This document shows positions 1 through 10,175 of a DNA stretch of 64,000 bases, piece by piece. Position 1 is the stretch's first letter. Each line of letters opens with the position of its first letter. A model generated the notes under the pieces. That model did no database searches, was not told where the DNA came from, and worked only from the letters and a program-made list of their open reading frames with translations. The stretch is taken from NCBI RefSeq assembly GCF_011493005.1, contig NZ_CP049156.1:806001-870000 (forward strand), in the 5' to 3' direction. This stretch comes from Caballeronia sp. SBC1. GTDB taxonomy: Bacteria; Pseudomonadota; Gammaproteobacteria; Burkholderiales; Burkholderiaceae. Made by a program: the position numbers and the translations under genes.

Positions 1-874
1 CGATGGTGCTGGGGATCAGCGTATCGACGATCAGCGTTTTCGGCTGCGCGCCCCGCACCACGACGCGTGGCGTTTTCACCGTCGCGAGCAACGCGTCGCC
101 GGCGAGATCGAGATTGCCGAGCGTCGCCGATAACCCCCACACCTGCAAACCAGGCCGCCAGTGCGCAAGACGAGCAAGGGCGAGCTGCGTTTGCGTGCCG
201 CGTTTATTCCCAAGCAGCTCATGCCATTCATCGACAACGACCAGCCGCACATGTTTCATCTCGTCTTCGGCATTCGCGCGCGTGAGCATCAGCGTGAGAC
301 TTTCAGGCGTGGTGACCAGCGCGCTCGGCATGCGCTTGTTTTGCCGCGCGCGTTCGGCGGAAGGGGTATCGCCGGTGCGCAAACCGATGCTCCACGGCAC
401 TGCGAGTTCCGTCACCGCGGTTTGTAACGCGCGGGCGGTATCGGCGGCAAGGGCACGCATAGGGGTGATCCACAGTACGGTAAGCGGGGCCGGTAGTGCG
501 CTTCCCGGGTGCTCGGGCGTGTATGCCGCCAGCGCGCCTAGCCACACTGCCCATGTCTTGCCGGCGCCGGTGGTCGCGTGAAGCAGGCCGCTCGCTCCGA
601 CCAAAATCTCCGTCCAGACTTCGCGTTGAAACGGAAACGGTTGCCAGCCGTGCCGTTCGAACCATGCAGTGAGACGTGCTTCAAACGGCGTGTTAGCAAC
701 GTCCCGATCGATGACTATCGGTACCGGCCGAAACAGTTCAGCAACGGCATCGGCTTTCGCCTGCGCCGCGCGTGTTCTCGGTACCCGACGCGCATGCGGG
801 GCACGGCGTTTCGTATCTGAGGTTGGTTTGGTATCCTGATCGTCTATATCGCCTTCATCCGGAGACGTGCTCAT
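1..874 (-). CDS. ligase-associated DEXH-box DNA helicase (N-terminal part, runs off the left edge)
   Basis: Partial gene: the reading frame stays open to base 1, so only about 290 N-terminal residues are present and the C-terminal part is missing. The Walker A motif (ATTGAGKT) is encoded near 556-580 and the DEXH-type motif II (VDEWHEL) near 211-235. DEWH is typical of the Lhr-like helicases found beside bacterial ATP-dependent ligases. The first 45 residues or so are charged and low in complexity. The ATG at 874 overlaps the ligase TGA (ATGA), so it is the third gene of an exonuclease-ligase-helicase operon. The family acts as a 3'-5' DNA translocase/helicase in DNA repair. In relatives a small PdeM-type phosphoesterase often follows; it would lie left of base 1. 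Confidence 0.9.
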   Translation of the reverse strand, partial: MSTSPDEGDIDDQDTKPTSDTKRRAPHARRVPRTRAAQAKADAVAELFRPVPIVIDRDVANTPFEARLTAWFERHGWQPFPFQREVWTEILVGASGLLHATTGAGKTWAVWLGALAAYTPEHPGSALPAPLTVLWITPMRALAADTARALQTAVTELAVPWSIGLRTGDTPSAERARQNKRMPSALVTTPESLTLMLTRANAEDEMKHVRLVVVDEWHELLGNKRGTQTQLALARLAHWRPGLQVWGLSATLGNLDLAGDALLATVKTPRVVVRGAQPKTLIVDTLIPSTI

Positions 875-2541
875 GGCGCCGCTCCCTCGAGGAAACCCTT
901 GAGCATGCCGAGCGTGTCGGCGTCGTCAATGTGCTTGTCCGTACGCCATCTCAGCATGCGTGGAAACCGCACGGCAATGCCTGACTTGTGGCGCGGGCTC
1001 GCCTGGATACCTTCGAAACCGATCTCGAACACAAGCGTCGGCGTGACGCTGCGCACCGGCCCGAATTTTTCGATGGTCGTCTTGCGCACGACCGCATCGA
1101 CCTTGCGCATCTCTTCGTCCGTCAAGCCGGAATACGCTTTCGCGAAGGGCACAAGGGTGCGCACGCCATCGGCTTCGTCCCACACAGCGAAGGTGAAATC
1201 GGTGTACAAACTTGCGCGCCGGCCGTGGCCGCGTTGCGCGTAAAGCAAGACGGCATCTATGGCGTATGGATCGATTTTCCATTTCCACCACGTCCCGGAA
1301 GCCTTCGTGCGCCCGACGCCATAAAGCGATTCACGTCCCTTCAGCATCAAGCCTTCAACACCCCGGCCGCGGCTTTCGTCGCGCAGCGCGGCGAGGGCCA
1401 CCCAATCGGGCGCTTCAACCATCGGTGAGACACGCAGCAAGTCGACCGCCAATGTTTCGCCTAACGCGGTGGCCAATGCATCGAGTTGCGCGCGGCGTTC
1501 GATCAGCGGCGTGACGCGCAGATCGCGGCCATTGGCTTCCAGCAGGTCGTAAGCGAGAAACGTAGCGGGTGAATCGGCAAGCACTTTCTTCGACAAGCTT
1601 TTGCGCGTGATTCGCGGTTGCAGTCGCGCGAACGGCAATGGCGCGTCGCCACCGGGTTCCCACGCGAGAATTTCGCCGTCTATAACAGTGCCGTCCGCCA
1701 GCGCGGCGCCGAGCGAGGCGAGTTCGGGAAAGCGGTCGGTGATCAGATCTTCACCGCGCGACCACAGCCACACCCTGCCGCCGCGCTTGACAAGCTGTGC
1801 GCGAATCCCGTCCCACTTCCATTCGATCACCCAATCCGACGGCGCGCCAAGCGTCGCCGGATCGGCTTGCAAGGGATGGGCAAGGAAAAATGGGTATGGC
1901 AATCCGAGATCGCTCTCATGCGGCGTGGCGGCGTTTTCATCGTCCGAGCTTTCCGGTGCAATCAGCCGCAGATAGCGCGCCGCGCCCGGCGCTTGCTGCG
2001 AATCGGTCCAGCCGACCATACGCTGGGCAATGCGTTTGTGATCCACACCCGCGACTTCCGCGAGCGCGCGCACGACGAGTTGGCGTGCGACCCCAACCCG
2101 AAAACCGCCGCCTATGAGCTTGGTCAACAAGAAACGTTCGCTCCAGGCGAGTTCGTCCCAGTAGCCGAGCAAACGGGTTCGAAGCTCGGCCGGGTCCAGG
2201 CCGCGCAAGGTCAGCACGCGTTCCTCGATCCATTGCGCGAGGCCGAGTTCTGACGTGCGCTGTGCGGGCGGCAGGATATGCGCGATGGTTTCGGCCAGAT
2301 CGCCGACCGCCTGATATGACTCGTCGAAGAGCCATGCCGGCAAGCCGGCGCGCTCGCGGGCGAACTCGGTGAGAAGACGGGTGGGCACCGATTGGCGTGG
2401 TTTGCCGCCGCTCAGAAAGTACGACGCCCAAGCGGCGTCCTCAGGTTCGGCCGCCGAGAAATACGCGATCAGCGCCTCGAGTTTTTCTTTCGTCGACGTG
2501 GTGCCGTCCAGAGCGGTGTAAAGCGCGGCGAAGCGTTTCAT
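871..2541 (-). CDS. ATP-dependent DNA ligase (bacterial repair type)
   Basis: A 556-residue ATP-dependent DNA ligase that seals nicks through an enzyme-AMP intermediate. The adenylation motif I is [10 protein letters not shown] near residue 240, whose first lysine would carry AMP. Further nucleotidyltransferase motifs follow ([34 protein letters not shown]), then an OB-fold C-terminus ([13 protein letters not shown]). The N-terminal 200 residues are the helical DNA-binding domain. Length and layout match the ligase that co-occurs with the exonuclease and helicase encoded on either side, not the LigD (NHEJ) type, because there is no Ku, polymerase or PE domain here. The start ATG overlaps the upstream stop by four bases, which implies translational coupling. 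Confidence 0.95.
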   Translation of the reverse strand: MKRFAALYTALDGTTSTKEKLEALIAYFSAAEPEDAAWASYFLSGGKPRQSVPTRLLTEFARERAGLPAWLFDESYQAVGDLAETIAHILPPAQRTSELGLAQWIEERVLTLRGLDPAELRTRLLGYWDELAWSERFLLTKLIGGGFRVGVARQLVVRALAEVAGVDHKRIAQRMVGWTDSQQAPGAARYLRLIAPESSDDENAATPHESDLGLPYPFFLAHPLQADPATLGAPSDWVIEWKWDGIRAQLVKRGGRVWLWSRGEDLITDRFPELASLGAALADGTVIDGEILAWEPGGDAPLPFARLQPRITRKSLSKKVLADSPATFLAYDLLEANGRDLRVTPLIERRAQLDALATALGETLAVDLLRVSPMVEAPDWVALAALRDESRGRGVEGLMLKGRESLYGVGRTKASGTWWKWKIDPYAIDAVLLYAQRGHGRRASLYTDFTFAVWDEADGVRTLVPFAKAYSGLTDEEMRKVDAVVRKTTIEKFGPVRSVTPTLVFEIGFEGIQASPRHKSGIAVRFPRMLRWRTDKHIDDADTLGMLKGFLEGAAP

Positions 2542-3629
2542 TGCGAGTCGGCCTCGGGCGGGGGAGGGGCTTCGACGGTTTGCTGCGTGGACGGGCTCGC
2601 GTGGCCGCTTTCCGCCGCGTCGGCTTCTATTGCGTCATCGCCGTATTCGGTCGTGAACGCGCCCGCTTCCAGACCCTGTTCGCGCAGCCAGCGGACCATC
2701 GGCTCGATTTGTCCGTGCGTGACGATCACGCGTTGCGCGCCGGTTGCGCCAATCGCTGTCTGCAAACCCGGCCAGTCGGCGTGATCGGAGAGCACGAAGC
2801 CGCGATCCAGACCGCGCCGCCGCCGCGTGCCGCGAAGGCGCATCCAGCCCGACGCGAACGCGTCGCTATAGTCGCCGAAGCGGCGCATCCACGTGCTGCC
2901 TTGCGCGGACGGCGGGGCGATGATCAACGCGCCCTTGAACGCGGCCTTGTCTTTCGCGGGAATGTCGCTGACGAGGCGCGTCAGTGGCAAATGCACGCCC
3001 GCTTGCGCGTAAGCCCGATTCAGCGGTTCCACGGCGCCATGGCAAAAGATCGGTCCTATTGCCGGATCGACTCCGCCAAGAATCCGCTGCGCCTTGCCGA
3101 ACGAATAGCAGAACAGCACGGAAGCCCGGCCTTCGGCCGCGTTATGCCGCCACCACGAATTGATGCCGTCGAAGATCACGCGCGACGGTTCCCATCGATA
3201 AATCGGCAGGCCGAACGTGGATTCCGTAATGAACGTGTCGCAGCGAACCGGTTCGAACGGCGCGCAAGTGGGATCGGGCTCGACCTTATAGTCGCCCGAG
3301 GCGACCCAGACCCGGCCCGCATGTTCCACGCGCACTTGCGCTGAGCCGAGCACGTGGCCGGCCGGATGCAGCGAGATCGAGACACCGTTGATGACCAGGC
3401 GCTCGCCATAGGGAACGCCTTGCAAGGAGATGCCCGGTAACCGCGACAGCAACACACCGACACTCGCCTCAGCCGCGAGATAACTGGCATGCCCGAAGCG
3501 GGCGTGATCGGCATGGGCGTGAGTGATGATTGCCCGATCAACCGGGCGCCACGGGTCGATATAGAAATCGCCCGGCGGGCAATAAAGGCCTTCCGGCCTC
3601 GCGACAATCAAGTCCTGAGATGCGTCCAA
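2538..3629 (-). CDS. ligase-associated DNA exonuclease (metallo-beta-lactamase / beta-CASP fold)
   Basis: Nuclease of the SNM1/Pso2-like metallo-beta-lactamase superfamily. The metal-binding motif HAHADHARFGH is near the N-terminus, followed by ASGDYKVEPDPTC (further ligands) and a beta-CASP region ending in LSDHADWPGL and VTHGQ. First gene of the operon with the ATP-dependent ligase and DEXH helicase. The family is annotated as a ligase-associated exonuclease that processes ends before ligation. No ATG exists at the expected position. A TTG at 3629, preceded by a G-rich stretch, gives a start (DASQDLIVARPEG) like other family members. Another TTG at 3680 would add 17 residues of unlikely sequence. 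The last residues are Pro/Glu-rich. Confidence 0.88.
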   Translation of the reverse strand: MDASQDLIVARPEGLYCPPGDFYIDPWRPVDRAIITHAHADHARFGHASYLAAEASVGVLLSRLPGISLQGVPYGERLVINGVSISLHPAGHVLGSAQVRVEHAGRVWVASGDYKVEPDPTCAPFEPVRCDTFITESTFGLPIYRWEPSRVIFDGINSWWRHNAAEGRASVLFCYSFGKAQRILGGVDPAIGPIFCHGAVEPLNRAYAQAGVHLPLTRLVSDIPAKDKAAFKGALIIAPPSAQGSTWMRRFGDYSDAFASGWMRLRGTRRRRGLDRGFVLSDHADWPGLQTAIGATGAQRVIVTHGQIEPMVRWLREQGLEAGAFTTEYGDDAIEADAAESGHASPSTQQTVEAPPPPEADSQ

Positions 3630-3867
3630 CCCGCCCCCGCTCGTGGAAAAGGATAAACGACAGGGTAAATACAGCACCAAAACGGCGGGCGGAATTAGCC
3701 GCCGCTGTCAAAGTGGCATTGGATCACAGCAAATGACATGCCGTAGAGAGGTAATAGAACTGAGATATTTTTGCAAGTCCATTTGTATGAAGAATAAATT
3801 AAGCGCGCGAATTATGACAAGGTCCCTTCGATAAACTCCTGGATTTTGAATTGCGTAATTCGATTGT

Positions 3868-4866
3868 TCAGGGAAATACCTGATGCCGCGGAGAGCCGTC
3901 AAACCAGGCCTTTACATTGCCGAGTGTGGTATTGGCGATCTCGCTAAGGGCTTCGCGCGTGAAGAAAGCCTGATGGGAGGTAACGATAACATTTGGAAAC
4001 GACAATAGCCGCGCAAGCACATCGTCCTGCAGCATGTGATTCGAATGGTCTTCGAAAAAGAGTCCGCCCTCTTCTTCGTAGACGTCGAGTCCGAGATGGC
4101 CTAGTTGTCCGCTTTTCAATGCGCCAATGAGTGCCTGACTGTCGATCAAACCGCCGCGGCCCGTATTAATCAGCATGGCGCCGTGTTTCATGCGGGCGAG
4201 TGCGGCGGTATCGATGAGGTGATAGGTGGAGGGTAAAAGCGGGCAATGCAGGCTGACAATGTCCGATTCCGCTAACAGAGTATCGAGCGGAACATAACGC
4301 GTTCCGGCTTGCAGAAGATCGGCTGCTGGCGCTCCAGGATCAAACGCCAGCAGCGTCATGCCGAAACCCGCCATGATGCGACCAAATACCCGCCCGATTA
4401 CGCCTGTGCCAATAATCCCAAGCGTCTTGCCGTGCAGGTCGAAACCTAGAAGGCCGTTAAGCGAAAAATCGCCGTCGCGAGTGCGGGCATAAGCACGATG
4501 CAACTTGCGATTCAGCGTCAGGATCAGCCCGGCGGCGTGCTCCGCCACCGCATGCGGAGAATAAGCCGGTACACGCACCACGCCAATTCCGAGCCGGACT
4601 GCCGCTGCCAGATCGACGTGATTAAAACCTGCTGAGCGTAGCGCCACGAGTTGTGTACCGCCCTCGTGAAGTGTTTCCAGGACGGCTTCGTCAAGGATGT
4701 CATTCACGAACGGGCATACCACCGCGCACCCGTGGGCAAGAATAGCCGTTTGCGCGTCAAGCTGTGATTCCTGGAACTGCAGAGAGTAACCAAACGCCGC
4801 GTTTGCCTCAGTGAAGACGTCGCGATCATATTGCCGGCTGCTGAAGACGATCATGTGAATCGGCAT
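3868..4866 (-). CDS. ldhA: D-2-hydroxyacid dehydrogenase, D-lactate dehydrogenase type
   Basis: 332-residue NAD-dependent D-isomer 2-hydroxyacid dehydrogenase; the likely reaction is pyruvate to D-lactate in the cytosol. The nucleotide-binding motif is GIIGTGVIGRVFGR. The catalytic set is visible in order: Arg in NTGRGGLID, Glu in DVYEEEGG, and His in VTSHQAFFT. The EEEGGLFFED stretch and the length are characteristic of fermentative D-LDH rather than of glycerate or phosphoglycerate dehydrogenases. A good Shine-Dalgarno (AGGGAGA) precedes the ATG at 4866. It lies 32 bases downstream of a LysR gene on the same strand, so the two are probably co-transcribed. The exact substrate is inferred. 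Confidence 0.85.
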   Translation of the reverse strand: MPIHMIVFSSRQYDRDVFTEANAAFGYSLQFQESQLDAQTAILAHGCAVVCPFVNDILDEAVLETLHEGGTQLVALRSAGFNHVDLAAAVRLGIGVVRVPAYSPHAVAEHAAGLILTLNRKLHRAYARTRDGDFSLNGLLGFDLHGKTLGIIGTGVIGRVFGRIMAGFGMTLLAFDPGAPAADLLQAGTRYVPLDTLLAESDIVSLHCPLLPSTYHLIDTAALARMKHGAMLINTGRGGLIDSQALIGALKSGQLGHLGLDVYEEEGGLFFEDHSNHMLQDDVLARLLSFPNVIVTSHQAFFTREALSEIANTTLGNVKAWFDGSPRHQVFP

Positions 4867-4898
4867 CGAATTGTCTCCCTGCCAGCCAGGTAATTGAA

Positions 4899-5879
4899 TC
4901 AGTTAGCGATCGCGCTCGCCGGAGGCACCATGGAAAGTCGCGAGAGGATGGTTTCTGGCTGCGGCAATCCGACTTCTCCGCCCGGGCCCATATGTTCGAG
5001 CGTGTAGTCAATGAAGGCGCGCGTCTTGGCCGGCAGATACTGTCGCCCCGGATACACGATTGACACCTTCACGTCCGGGTCATCAATAGCGTAATCACCC
5101 AGTACCCGTACCAGTGAGCCGTTCTCCAGATCCGCAGCGACAATGCCTTCCGGAATGATCGAAATGCCCATGTGCGCCAGCGTTCCCAGCCGCACCATCA
5201 ATGCACTGTTGACAGTATATACAGGTGCGAGCGTGACCTGGTCGGCGCTGCCGTTGTTGCGATGCCGGAAGTGCCAGGTGGCGCTGCGCATTTCGCTTGG
5301 CAGCGCCACGAACGAGTGGTGCAGCAAGTCGGCCGGCGTGCTGGGCGAACCATGCTCTTCCAGATAAGCAGGCGTGGCGACGGGAATCAGCGTGTTGGTG
5401 GCGACCGGGCGTTCTACCAATGCCGTGCTCGTCACCATGAATGCCGTGACAATACCGACATCAAATCCGTCTTCCACCAGATCCACATGACGCTCGGATA
5501 AGGTCAGCCGTACGTTCACCTTTGGATACACCTGCCGGAAGCCGTCGATCAGCGGCGTCAGCGCCATGAGCGAAAGCGATCCGGATGCCACCACGCGCAA
5601 TGTACCGCTGGGGTCGCCTTCGGTATGCGCCACCATTGACTCGAGATGATCAAGTTCTTCGAGCAATGCGCGGCAACCTTCGAGATAACGCGTGCCGGCT
5701 TCTGTAAGTGAGAGGTTACGAGTAGTGCGATTGATTAACCGGGTACGCAAATGCGCTTCCAGCATTGCAATTGCGCGAGTAACAAGCGCGTTTGATACAT
5801 CCAGTTGTTGTGCGGCGCGCCGAAAACTCTCGGTTTCCGACACCCGCACGAACACACGCATGGCATGAATTTGATTCAT
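4899..5879 (-). CDS. LysR-family transcriptional regulator
   Basis: 326-residue LysR-type regulator. The N-terminal winged helix-turn-helix covers about residues 1-60 (FRRAAQQLDVSNALVTRAIAMLE), followed by a periplasmic-binding-protein-like effector domain. It belongs to the large group with the RTTRNLSLTEAG signature after the HTH (CrgA/DsdC-like). It is followed at once by the D-LDH gene on the same strand and faces, across 580 bases, the AspT-like genes. Either could be a target; the sequence does not decide. The effector is unknown. Confidence 0.9.
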   Translation of the reverse strand: MNQIHAMRVFVRVSETESFRRAAQQLDVSNALVTRAIAMLEAHLRTRLINRTTRNLSLTEAGTRYLEGCRALLEELDHLESMVAHTEGDPSGTLRVVASGSLSLMALTPLIDGFRQVYPKVNVRLTLSERHVDLVEDGFDVGIVTAFMVTSTALVERPVATNTLIPVATPAYLEEHGSPSTPADLLHHSFVALPSEMRSATWHFRHRNNGSADQVTLAPVYTVNSALMVRLGTLAHMGISIIPEGIVAADLENGSLVRVLGDYAIDDPDVKVSIVYPGRQYLPAKTRAFIDYTLEHMGPGGEVGLPQPETILSRLSMVPPASAIAN

Positions 5880-6460
5880 CGTCTCTTACCTCTCAGTATC
5901 CAAAACAGCGTGGGACCGTATTACGCAGGATCGCGCATACGGCATTTTTTGATCGGCGTCAAAAAGCGTATTGACACCCATGCGGAATTGCAATAACTCC
6001 TTCATTTCTTGTTTGCATTCCGCATTAACCGCAAGACTTTCACATTTGGATATTCATTGCAACGAAAAATTACATTTCTCTGGATTTTGGAATGGATCGT
6101 CTGATTTATGCAGATTTTGGTTTCAAGAGTTGTGTTACATGATTCGATTTTTGATGCTGTCGATAACCGCTTGTCTTATTGCATGCAAAGTGGCGGTCTG
6201 GCTTCCAGAACCGAGATAAGCTCTGCCGGACATCGCCAATACGGGTGTTTTATTGACTGAAATGGACGCCAGACACGCGAAAAAATGAAGATGGGCGTTA
6301 AATTCATACCGTCCCGAGTTCATGGCTGGCAAACTGACATCCTAAGAGGTGCATTGGTAACCCATTCCAGAATCACGATCACAATTAATCGAACCCTTAA
6401 TTCGGTCATTCCAAGTCGCTTGATAGTTGCATTTTAATAATCAATAGAGGCGATAATTTC
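5880..6460. other. intergenic region between lysR and aspT-like gene, AT-rich
   Basis: A 580-base divergent gap, noticeably more AT-rich than the genes around it. It must hold the promoters of the lysR-ldhA unit (leftward) and of the aspT-like pair (rightward). Only short unsupported reading frames are present. No convincing -35/-10 pair, operator or small RNA could be assigned by eye. The rightward gene has a plausible ribosome-binding site (AGAGG at 6446-6450). Confidence 0.5.
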
Positions 6461-8142
6461 ATGATCTGGAACTTGCTGGCGAGTCAACCGGAAATTGCAT
6501 TGTTTGCGAGTCTGGCACTCGGATTTTTCATTGGCTCTTTCAAGTTCGGACCCATACAGCTCGGTGGGGTATGCGGCACCTTGCTTGTGGCGCTCGTTCT
6601 CGGACAAAGCGGTGCGCGCCTTTCACCGGATCTAAAGAATATTGCATTTGCGCTGTTTATCTTCGCGCTGGGTTTCACCGGCGGCCCGCAGTTTTTCGCG
6701 AATATCGGGCGTGGCTGGCGATATGGGCTCCTTTCGGTCGTCGAACTGGTGGTGGTACTTGGGCTGGTGCTCGGGGCCGTTGCGCTCTTCAAGCTGGATC
6801 GCGGCACCGCGGCTGGCTTACTCGCCGGGGCCGCGACGGAGTCAGCCGTGGTCGGCACAGCGTCCGAGGCAATTGGCAGGCTTGCACTGCCGGCTGCGGA
6901 GATTGCCCGGCTGCAGGCCAATATAGTCACCGCCTACAGCGTGAGTTACCTGTTCGGGCTCGTCACCATCGTGTTGTTCACCAGCCAGATCGCACCGCTC
7001 ATGCTGCGCGTGAATTTGCGCGATGAAGCCGAGCGCCTGTGGCGCGCGCTCGGGGGCGACAGCGCGTTGGCCGACGGGCAGCGACTGGCAGCGCCGTCTC
7101 TTGTAGCGCGCGAAGTTTGCGTCACGAGCGCCGCAGGTCTGAGCATCAATACCCTCGAAAAACGCTATGGCAACGAGCTCACCGTGGCGCGTGTGGTGCG
7201 CGGCCGCTCGATCGTGAAAGCGCAACCGAATCTCGTGTTGAAGAAGGGCGACCGGATTGTGATCGGCGGGCGTCGCGCGGCGCTCGTAGCGGCGCTGCCT
7301 GGTATTGGGGAGGAAGTCTCCGGCAGCGACGTTGCCGACGTCTACGCCGACACCCTGGACGTCATGCTCACGCGGCGCGAAGTGCATGGGCTGACGGTGG
7401 CACAGGTGCGAGCCCGCGCGACGCCCGCCGATAGCCACGGCGTCTATATCTCGGCCGTCACACGGCTGGACAGCACGATTCCCGCGCTGCCGGGGACGGA
7501 GCTGCATCGCGGCGACGTACTGACCTTGATCGGCGCAGCCGATGACGTGCGGCGCGGCGCGGCGAAGCTCGGCTACGTGGTACGCGCGACGCTGAAAACC
7601 GACTTTGTGTTTCTCGGCATCGGGGTGATTGCGGGGATTGTCGTGGGGCACTTGAGCGCGCGCGTCGGCGGCGTGCAGATCGCCCTGGGTACCGGTGGCG
7701 GCTGTTTATTGTCCGGGCTGCTGTTCGGCTGGATTCGTTCGCGCTATCCCGTGATCGGCTCGCTACCTTCCGCCGCGGCGCAAGTGCTCAAGGATTTCGG
7801 ACTGTGCACGTTTATCGCCGCGGTCGGGCTGGGGGCCGGCGCTGATGCGATCCGCCTGATCCGCGAGTACGGCGTTGCGTTGCCGCTGGCGGGCGTGGTC
7901 ATCACGCTCGGGCCGGCGCTGGTATCGCTCGCGGTCGGACGCTGGCTGTTGAAACTCGAAGTACCATGCTGCTCGGCGCGATCGCCGGCCAGCAATGCAG
8001 CACGCCCGCGATCAGCGCGCTGGTCGGCGTGACGGGCAATGCAACGCCGGTGATCGGCTACACGATCACGTACGCGTTGTCGAACGTCCTCCTGCCGCTA
8101 ATGGGGCCGGTGATCGTCGGGCTCGCGGGCAAGGTCGGATGA
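6461..8142 (+). pseudogene. AspT-type aspartate:alanine antiporter homologue 1, frameshifted near its C-terminus
   Basis: Membrane antiporter of the AspT/YidE family: N-terminal membrane half (residues 1-175), two cytosolic TrkA-C-like domains (about 220-380) and a C-terminal membrane half. The continuous frame stops at 8032 after an atypical Arg/Ser/Ala-rich tail of about 20 residues. In the next frame, from the ATG at 7966 to TGA at 8142, the sequence continues as a perfect family C-terminus (MLLGAIAGQQCSTPAIS..., ITYALSNVLLPLMGPV). This parallels the C-terminus of the tandem copy. A single missing base at about 7964-7966 explains the break. With one base restored the protein would be about 560 residues. 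The gene is either a recent pseudogene or carries a sequencing error. Start ATG 6461 has AGAGG ten bases upstream. Confidence 0.85.
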
Positions 8143-8212
8143 ACAGGCGAGGGGGATGAACAGGTTGTAGAAAACCGGAATAGGCGCGTGGTGGGCAGCG
8201 CGAGTATCAGTA

Positions 8213-8241
8213 TCAATTCAGCAGGTTTCAATTCAGCAGGT
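8213..8241. repeat. 14-base direct repeat upstream of the second aspT gene
   Basis: TCAATTCAGCAGGT occurs twice, at 8213-8226 and 8228-8241, separated by one base. It lies in the 131-base gap between the two aspT-like genes, just before the ribosome-binding site of the second. The shorter GGGCAGCGC also occurs twice around it (from about 8193 and 8243). It may be a small tandem duplication or a pair of binding sites; nothing decides. Confidence 0.6.
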
Positions 8242-8273
8242 CGGGCAGCGCATACGAAACTAGCGAGGGCACT

Positions 8274-10055
8274 ATGGAATGGATACATCAGGTTTTTACG
8301 AAGTCACCGGAGATTGCGCTATTCCTGTCTCTGGCGGTGGGGTACTTCATCGGCCAGATCAACTTCGGCAAGTTTCAGCTTGGCGGTGTGGGCGGGTCGT
8401 TGCTGGCGGCCGTCGTTATCAGTCAGTTCGGTGTGCAGATCGATAACGGCGTCAAGTCCGTCATGTTCGCGATCTTCATCTATGCCGTCGGTTACGACTC
8501 GGGGCCGCAGTTTTTCAACTCGCTGTCGCGCAAGACTTTGCGTGAGATCGCGATGGCGGTGTTCCTCGCGGTGTCGGCGCTCGTGACAGTGCTCGTGTGC
8601 GCGAAGCTGTTCGGCTTGAACAAGGGGATTGCGGCAGGACTGGCCGGCGGGGCGTTGACGCAGTCGGCGATCATCGGCACGGCCGGCGACGCAATTGCCC
8701 GGCTCGGGCTGCCGGTTGCCGAAACCAAAGCGCTCCAGGGCGACGTGGCGGTCGCTTATGCCGTGACGTACGTGTTCGGATCACTGGGCGCGATCATCGT
8801 GTGCGTGAATATCTTGCCGAAGTTCATGGGGCAGGGTTTGAAGGAAGCCGCAGCGGAGGCGGAGAAAAGTTTGCTCGGCGGCGCGGTCGCGCATGGAGCA
8901 GGACAGACGGCGGCGTTGCCGGAACTGGTCGGGCGGGCTTATCGCGTAACTGGCGGCAGTGGTGCGGCGGCGCGCACAGGTGGCGCCGATGCCGGGGGAC
9001 TGGCGATCAAGGTCGCTTCAGGCGTGACGGACGTGACGGGTGCGGCGGGTGCGGCGGGCCGGACAGTCGCCGAGATCGAGATGGCCGAGTCCGACATGAT
9101 CACGATCGAGCGAATCCGCCGGGCTGGCAAAGCGGTGGAGCCGCGGCCGGACGTGATGCTGCAAGTCGACGATATCGTGCTGGTCGTCGGCCGGCGTGAG
9201 GTGATGGTGACGGCGGCGTCGAACATTGGTGAAGAGGTCGCGGACACTGACGGCATCAGCGTCGTGATGCAGAACCGGCAGGGCGTGTTCACGCGTAAAG
9301 GCATGAATCACATGACGATTGCCGCGGTGCGCACGACTGTGGATCGCGACTTGCGGCATGGCGTATTCGTACAGGAAATTCGCCGGGCGGACCAGCCGTT
9401 GCCGATCCTTCCCGAGACCAAGCTTGAACATGGCGATGTCATTACGTTCTACGGTTCGCCGCAGGATACCAAGCGCGCCGTGGATGCAGCGGGTTATGAA
9501 TTGCCGGTGACCAACAAGACCGATTTCATCTACATGGGCGTGGGGATTGTGCTCGGTTTGTTGATCGGGTTGATCGTGGTGAATGTGGGCGGCGTGCCGT
9601 TGACCTTGGGCTCTGGCGGGGGCTGTTTGCTGGCTGGGCTGGTCTTCGGCTGGATGCGGGGCAAGCATCCCATGTATGGCGTGATGCCATCGGCGGCATC
9701 GCAACTGATGAAGGATTTCGGACTCGCGGCGTTCGTGGCGGCTGTCGGTCTGAACTCCGGGTTGGCGGCCGTGGTGACGGTGAAGAACAGCGGCCTGACG
9801 ATCTTTTTGCTGGGTGCGATCGTGACTATCGTGCCGCTCGTGCTCACCATGCTTTTCGGCCGATACGTGTTGCGATACACAAACGCAGCGCTTCTGGCGG
9901 GTGCGCTGACCGGATCGCGCAGTGCCAATCCAGCGTTCGGCGGCGTGCTTGACAAGGCCGAGAGCGCGGTGCCGACGGTTCCGTTTGCTATTACCTATGC
10001 GTTGGCGAATGTATTGCTGACATTGCTGGGACCGCTGGTGGTGGGATTGGTCTGA
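8274..10055 (+). CDS. aspT: AspT-type aspartate:alanine antiporter
   Basis: 593-residue intact paralogue of the preceding gene. In AspT-containing bacteria the antiporter swaps external L-aspartate for internal L-alanine and, with aspartate 4-decarboxylase, generates a proton-motive force. The order is: about five N-terminal membrane segments (1-180), two TrkA-C/RCK-like domains, then a second set of membrane segments (about 420-593) containing GSGGGCLLAGLVFGW and GALTGSRSANPAFGG. Residues about 226-264 form a Gly/Ala/Val/Thr-rich low-complexity insertion absent from copy 1, which makes this protein longer than usual. ATG 8274 is preceded by a GAGGG-type site. No decarboxylase gene is in the window, so the substrate is inferred from family. 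Confidence 0.85.
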   Translation: MEWIHQVFTKSPEIALFLSLAVGYFIGQINFGKFQLGGVGGSLLAAVVISQFGVQIDNGVKSVMFAIFIYAVGYDSGPQFFNSLSRKTLREIAMAVFLAVSALVTVLVCAKLFGLNKGIAAGLAGGALTQSAIIGTAGDAIARLGLPVAETKALQGDVAVAYAVTYVFGSLGAIIVCVNILPKFMGQGLKEAAAEAEKSLLGGAVAHGAGQTAALPELVGRAYRVTGGSGAAARTGGADAGGLAIKVASGVTDVTGAAGAAGRTVAEIEMAESDMITIERIRRAGKAVEPRPDVMLQVDDIVLVVGRREVMVTAASNIGEEVADTDGISVVMQNRQGVFTRKGMNHMTIAAVRTTVDRDLRHGVFVQEIRRADQPLPILPETKLEHGDVITFYGSPQDTKRAVDAAGYELPVTNKTDFIYMGVGIVLGLLIGLIVVNVGGVPLTLGSGGGCLLAGLVFGWMRGKHPMYGVMPSAASQLMKDFGLAAFVAAVGLNSGLAAVVTVKNSGLTIFLLGAIVTIVPLVLTMLFGRYVLRYTNAALLAGALTGSRSANPAFGGVLDKAESAVPTVPFAITYALANVLLTLLGPLVVGLV

Positions 10056-10059
10056 TGAA

Positions 10060-10102
10060 GGGTTGAGTGCGCGCGGTAACGTGCACTCAAGTGCACTCAA
10101 CC
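10060..10102 (+). repeat. hairpin with repeated GTGCACTCAA units after aspT
   Basis: GGTTGAGTGC (10060-10069) pairs perfectly with GCACTCAACC (10093-10102). GTGCACTCAA is repeated in tandem (10081-10090, 10091-10100), so alternative hairpins are possible. It sits five bases after the aspT stop codon and has no T-tract on this strand. It may be a 3'-end stabiliser or a weak terminator. Confidence 0.5.
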
Positions 10103-10175
10103 GTGCGCTCAAAAAATTTGAACTGAGGCCGAGGGCTTGAGCCCAACGACATTCAGCACGAAAAGGAGACCGTCC

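Noticed and set aside
5215..5222. GTATATAC core like that of HutC sites
   Set aside because: Lies inside the lysR coding sequence, without extended palindrome, and no hut gene is near.
6139..6219. 26-residue hydrophobic mini-frame upstream of the aspT-like gene
   Set aside because: No ribosome-binding site; too short to support by sequence alone.
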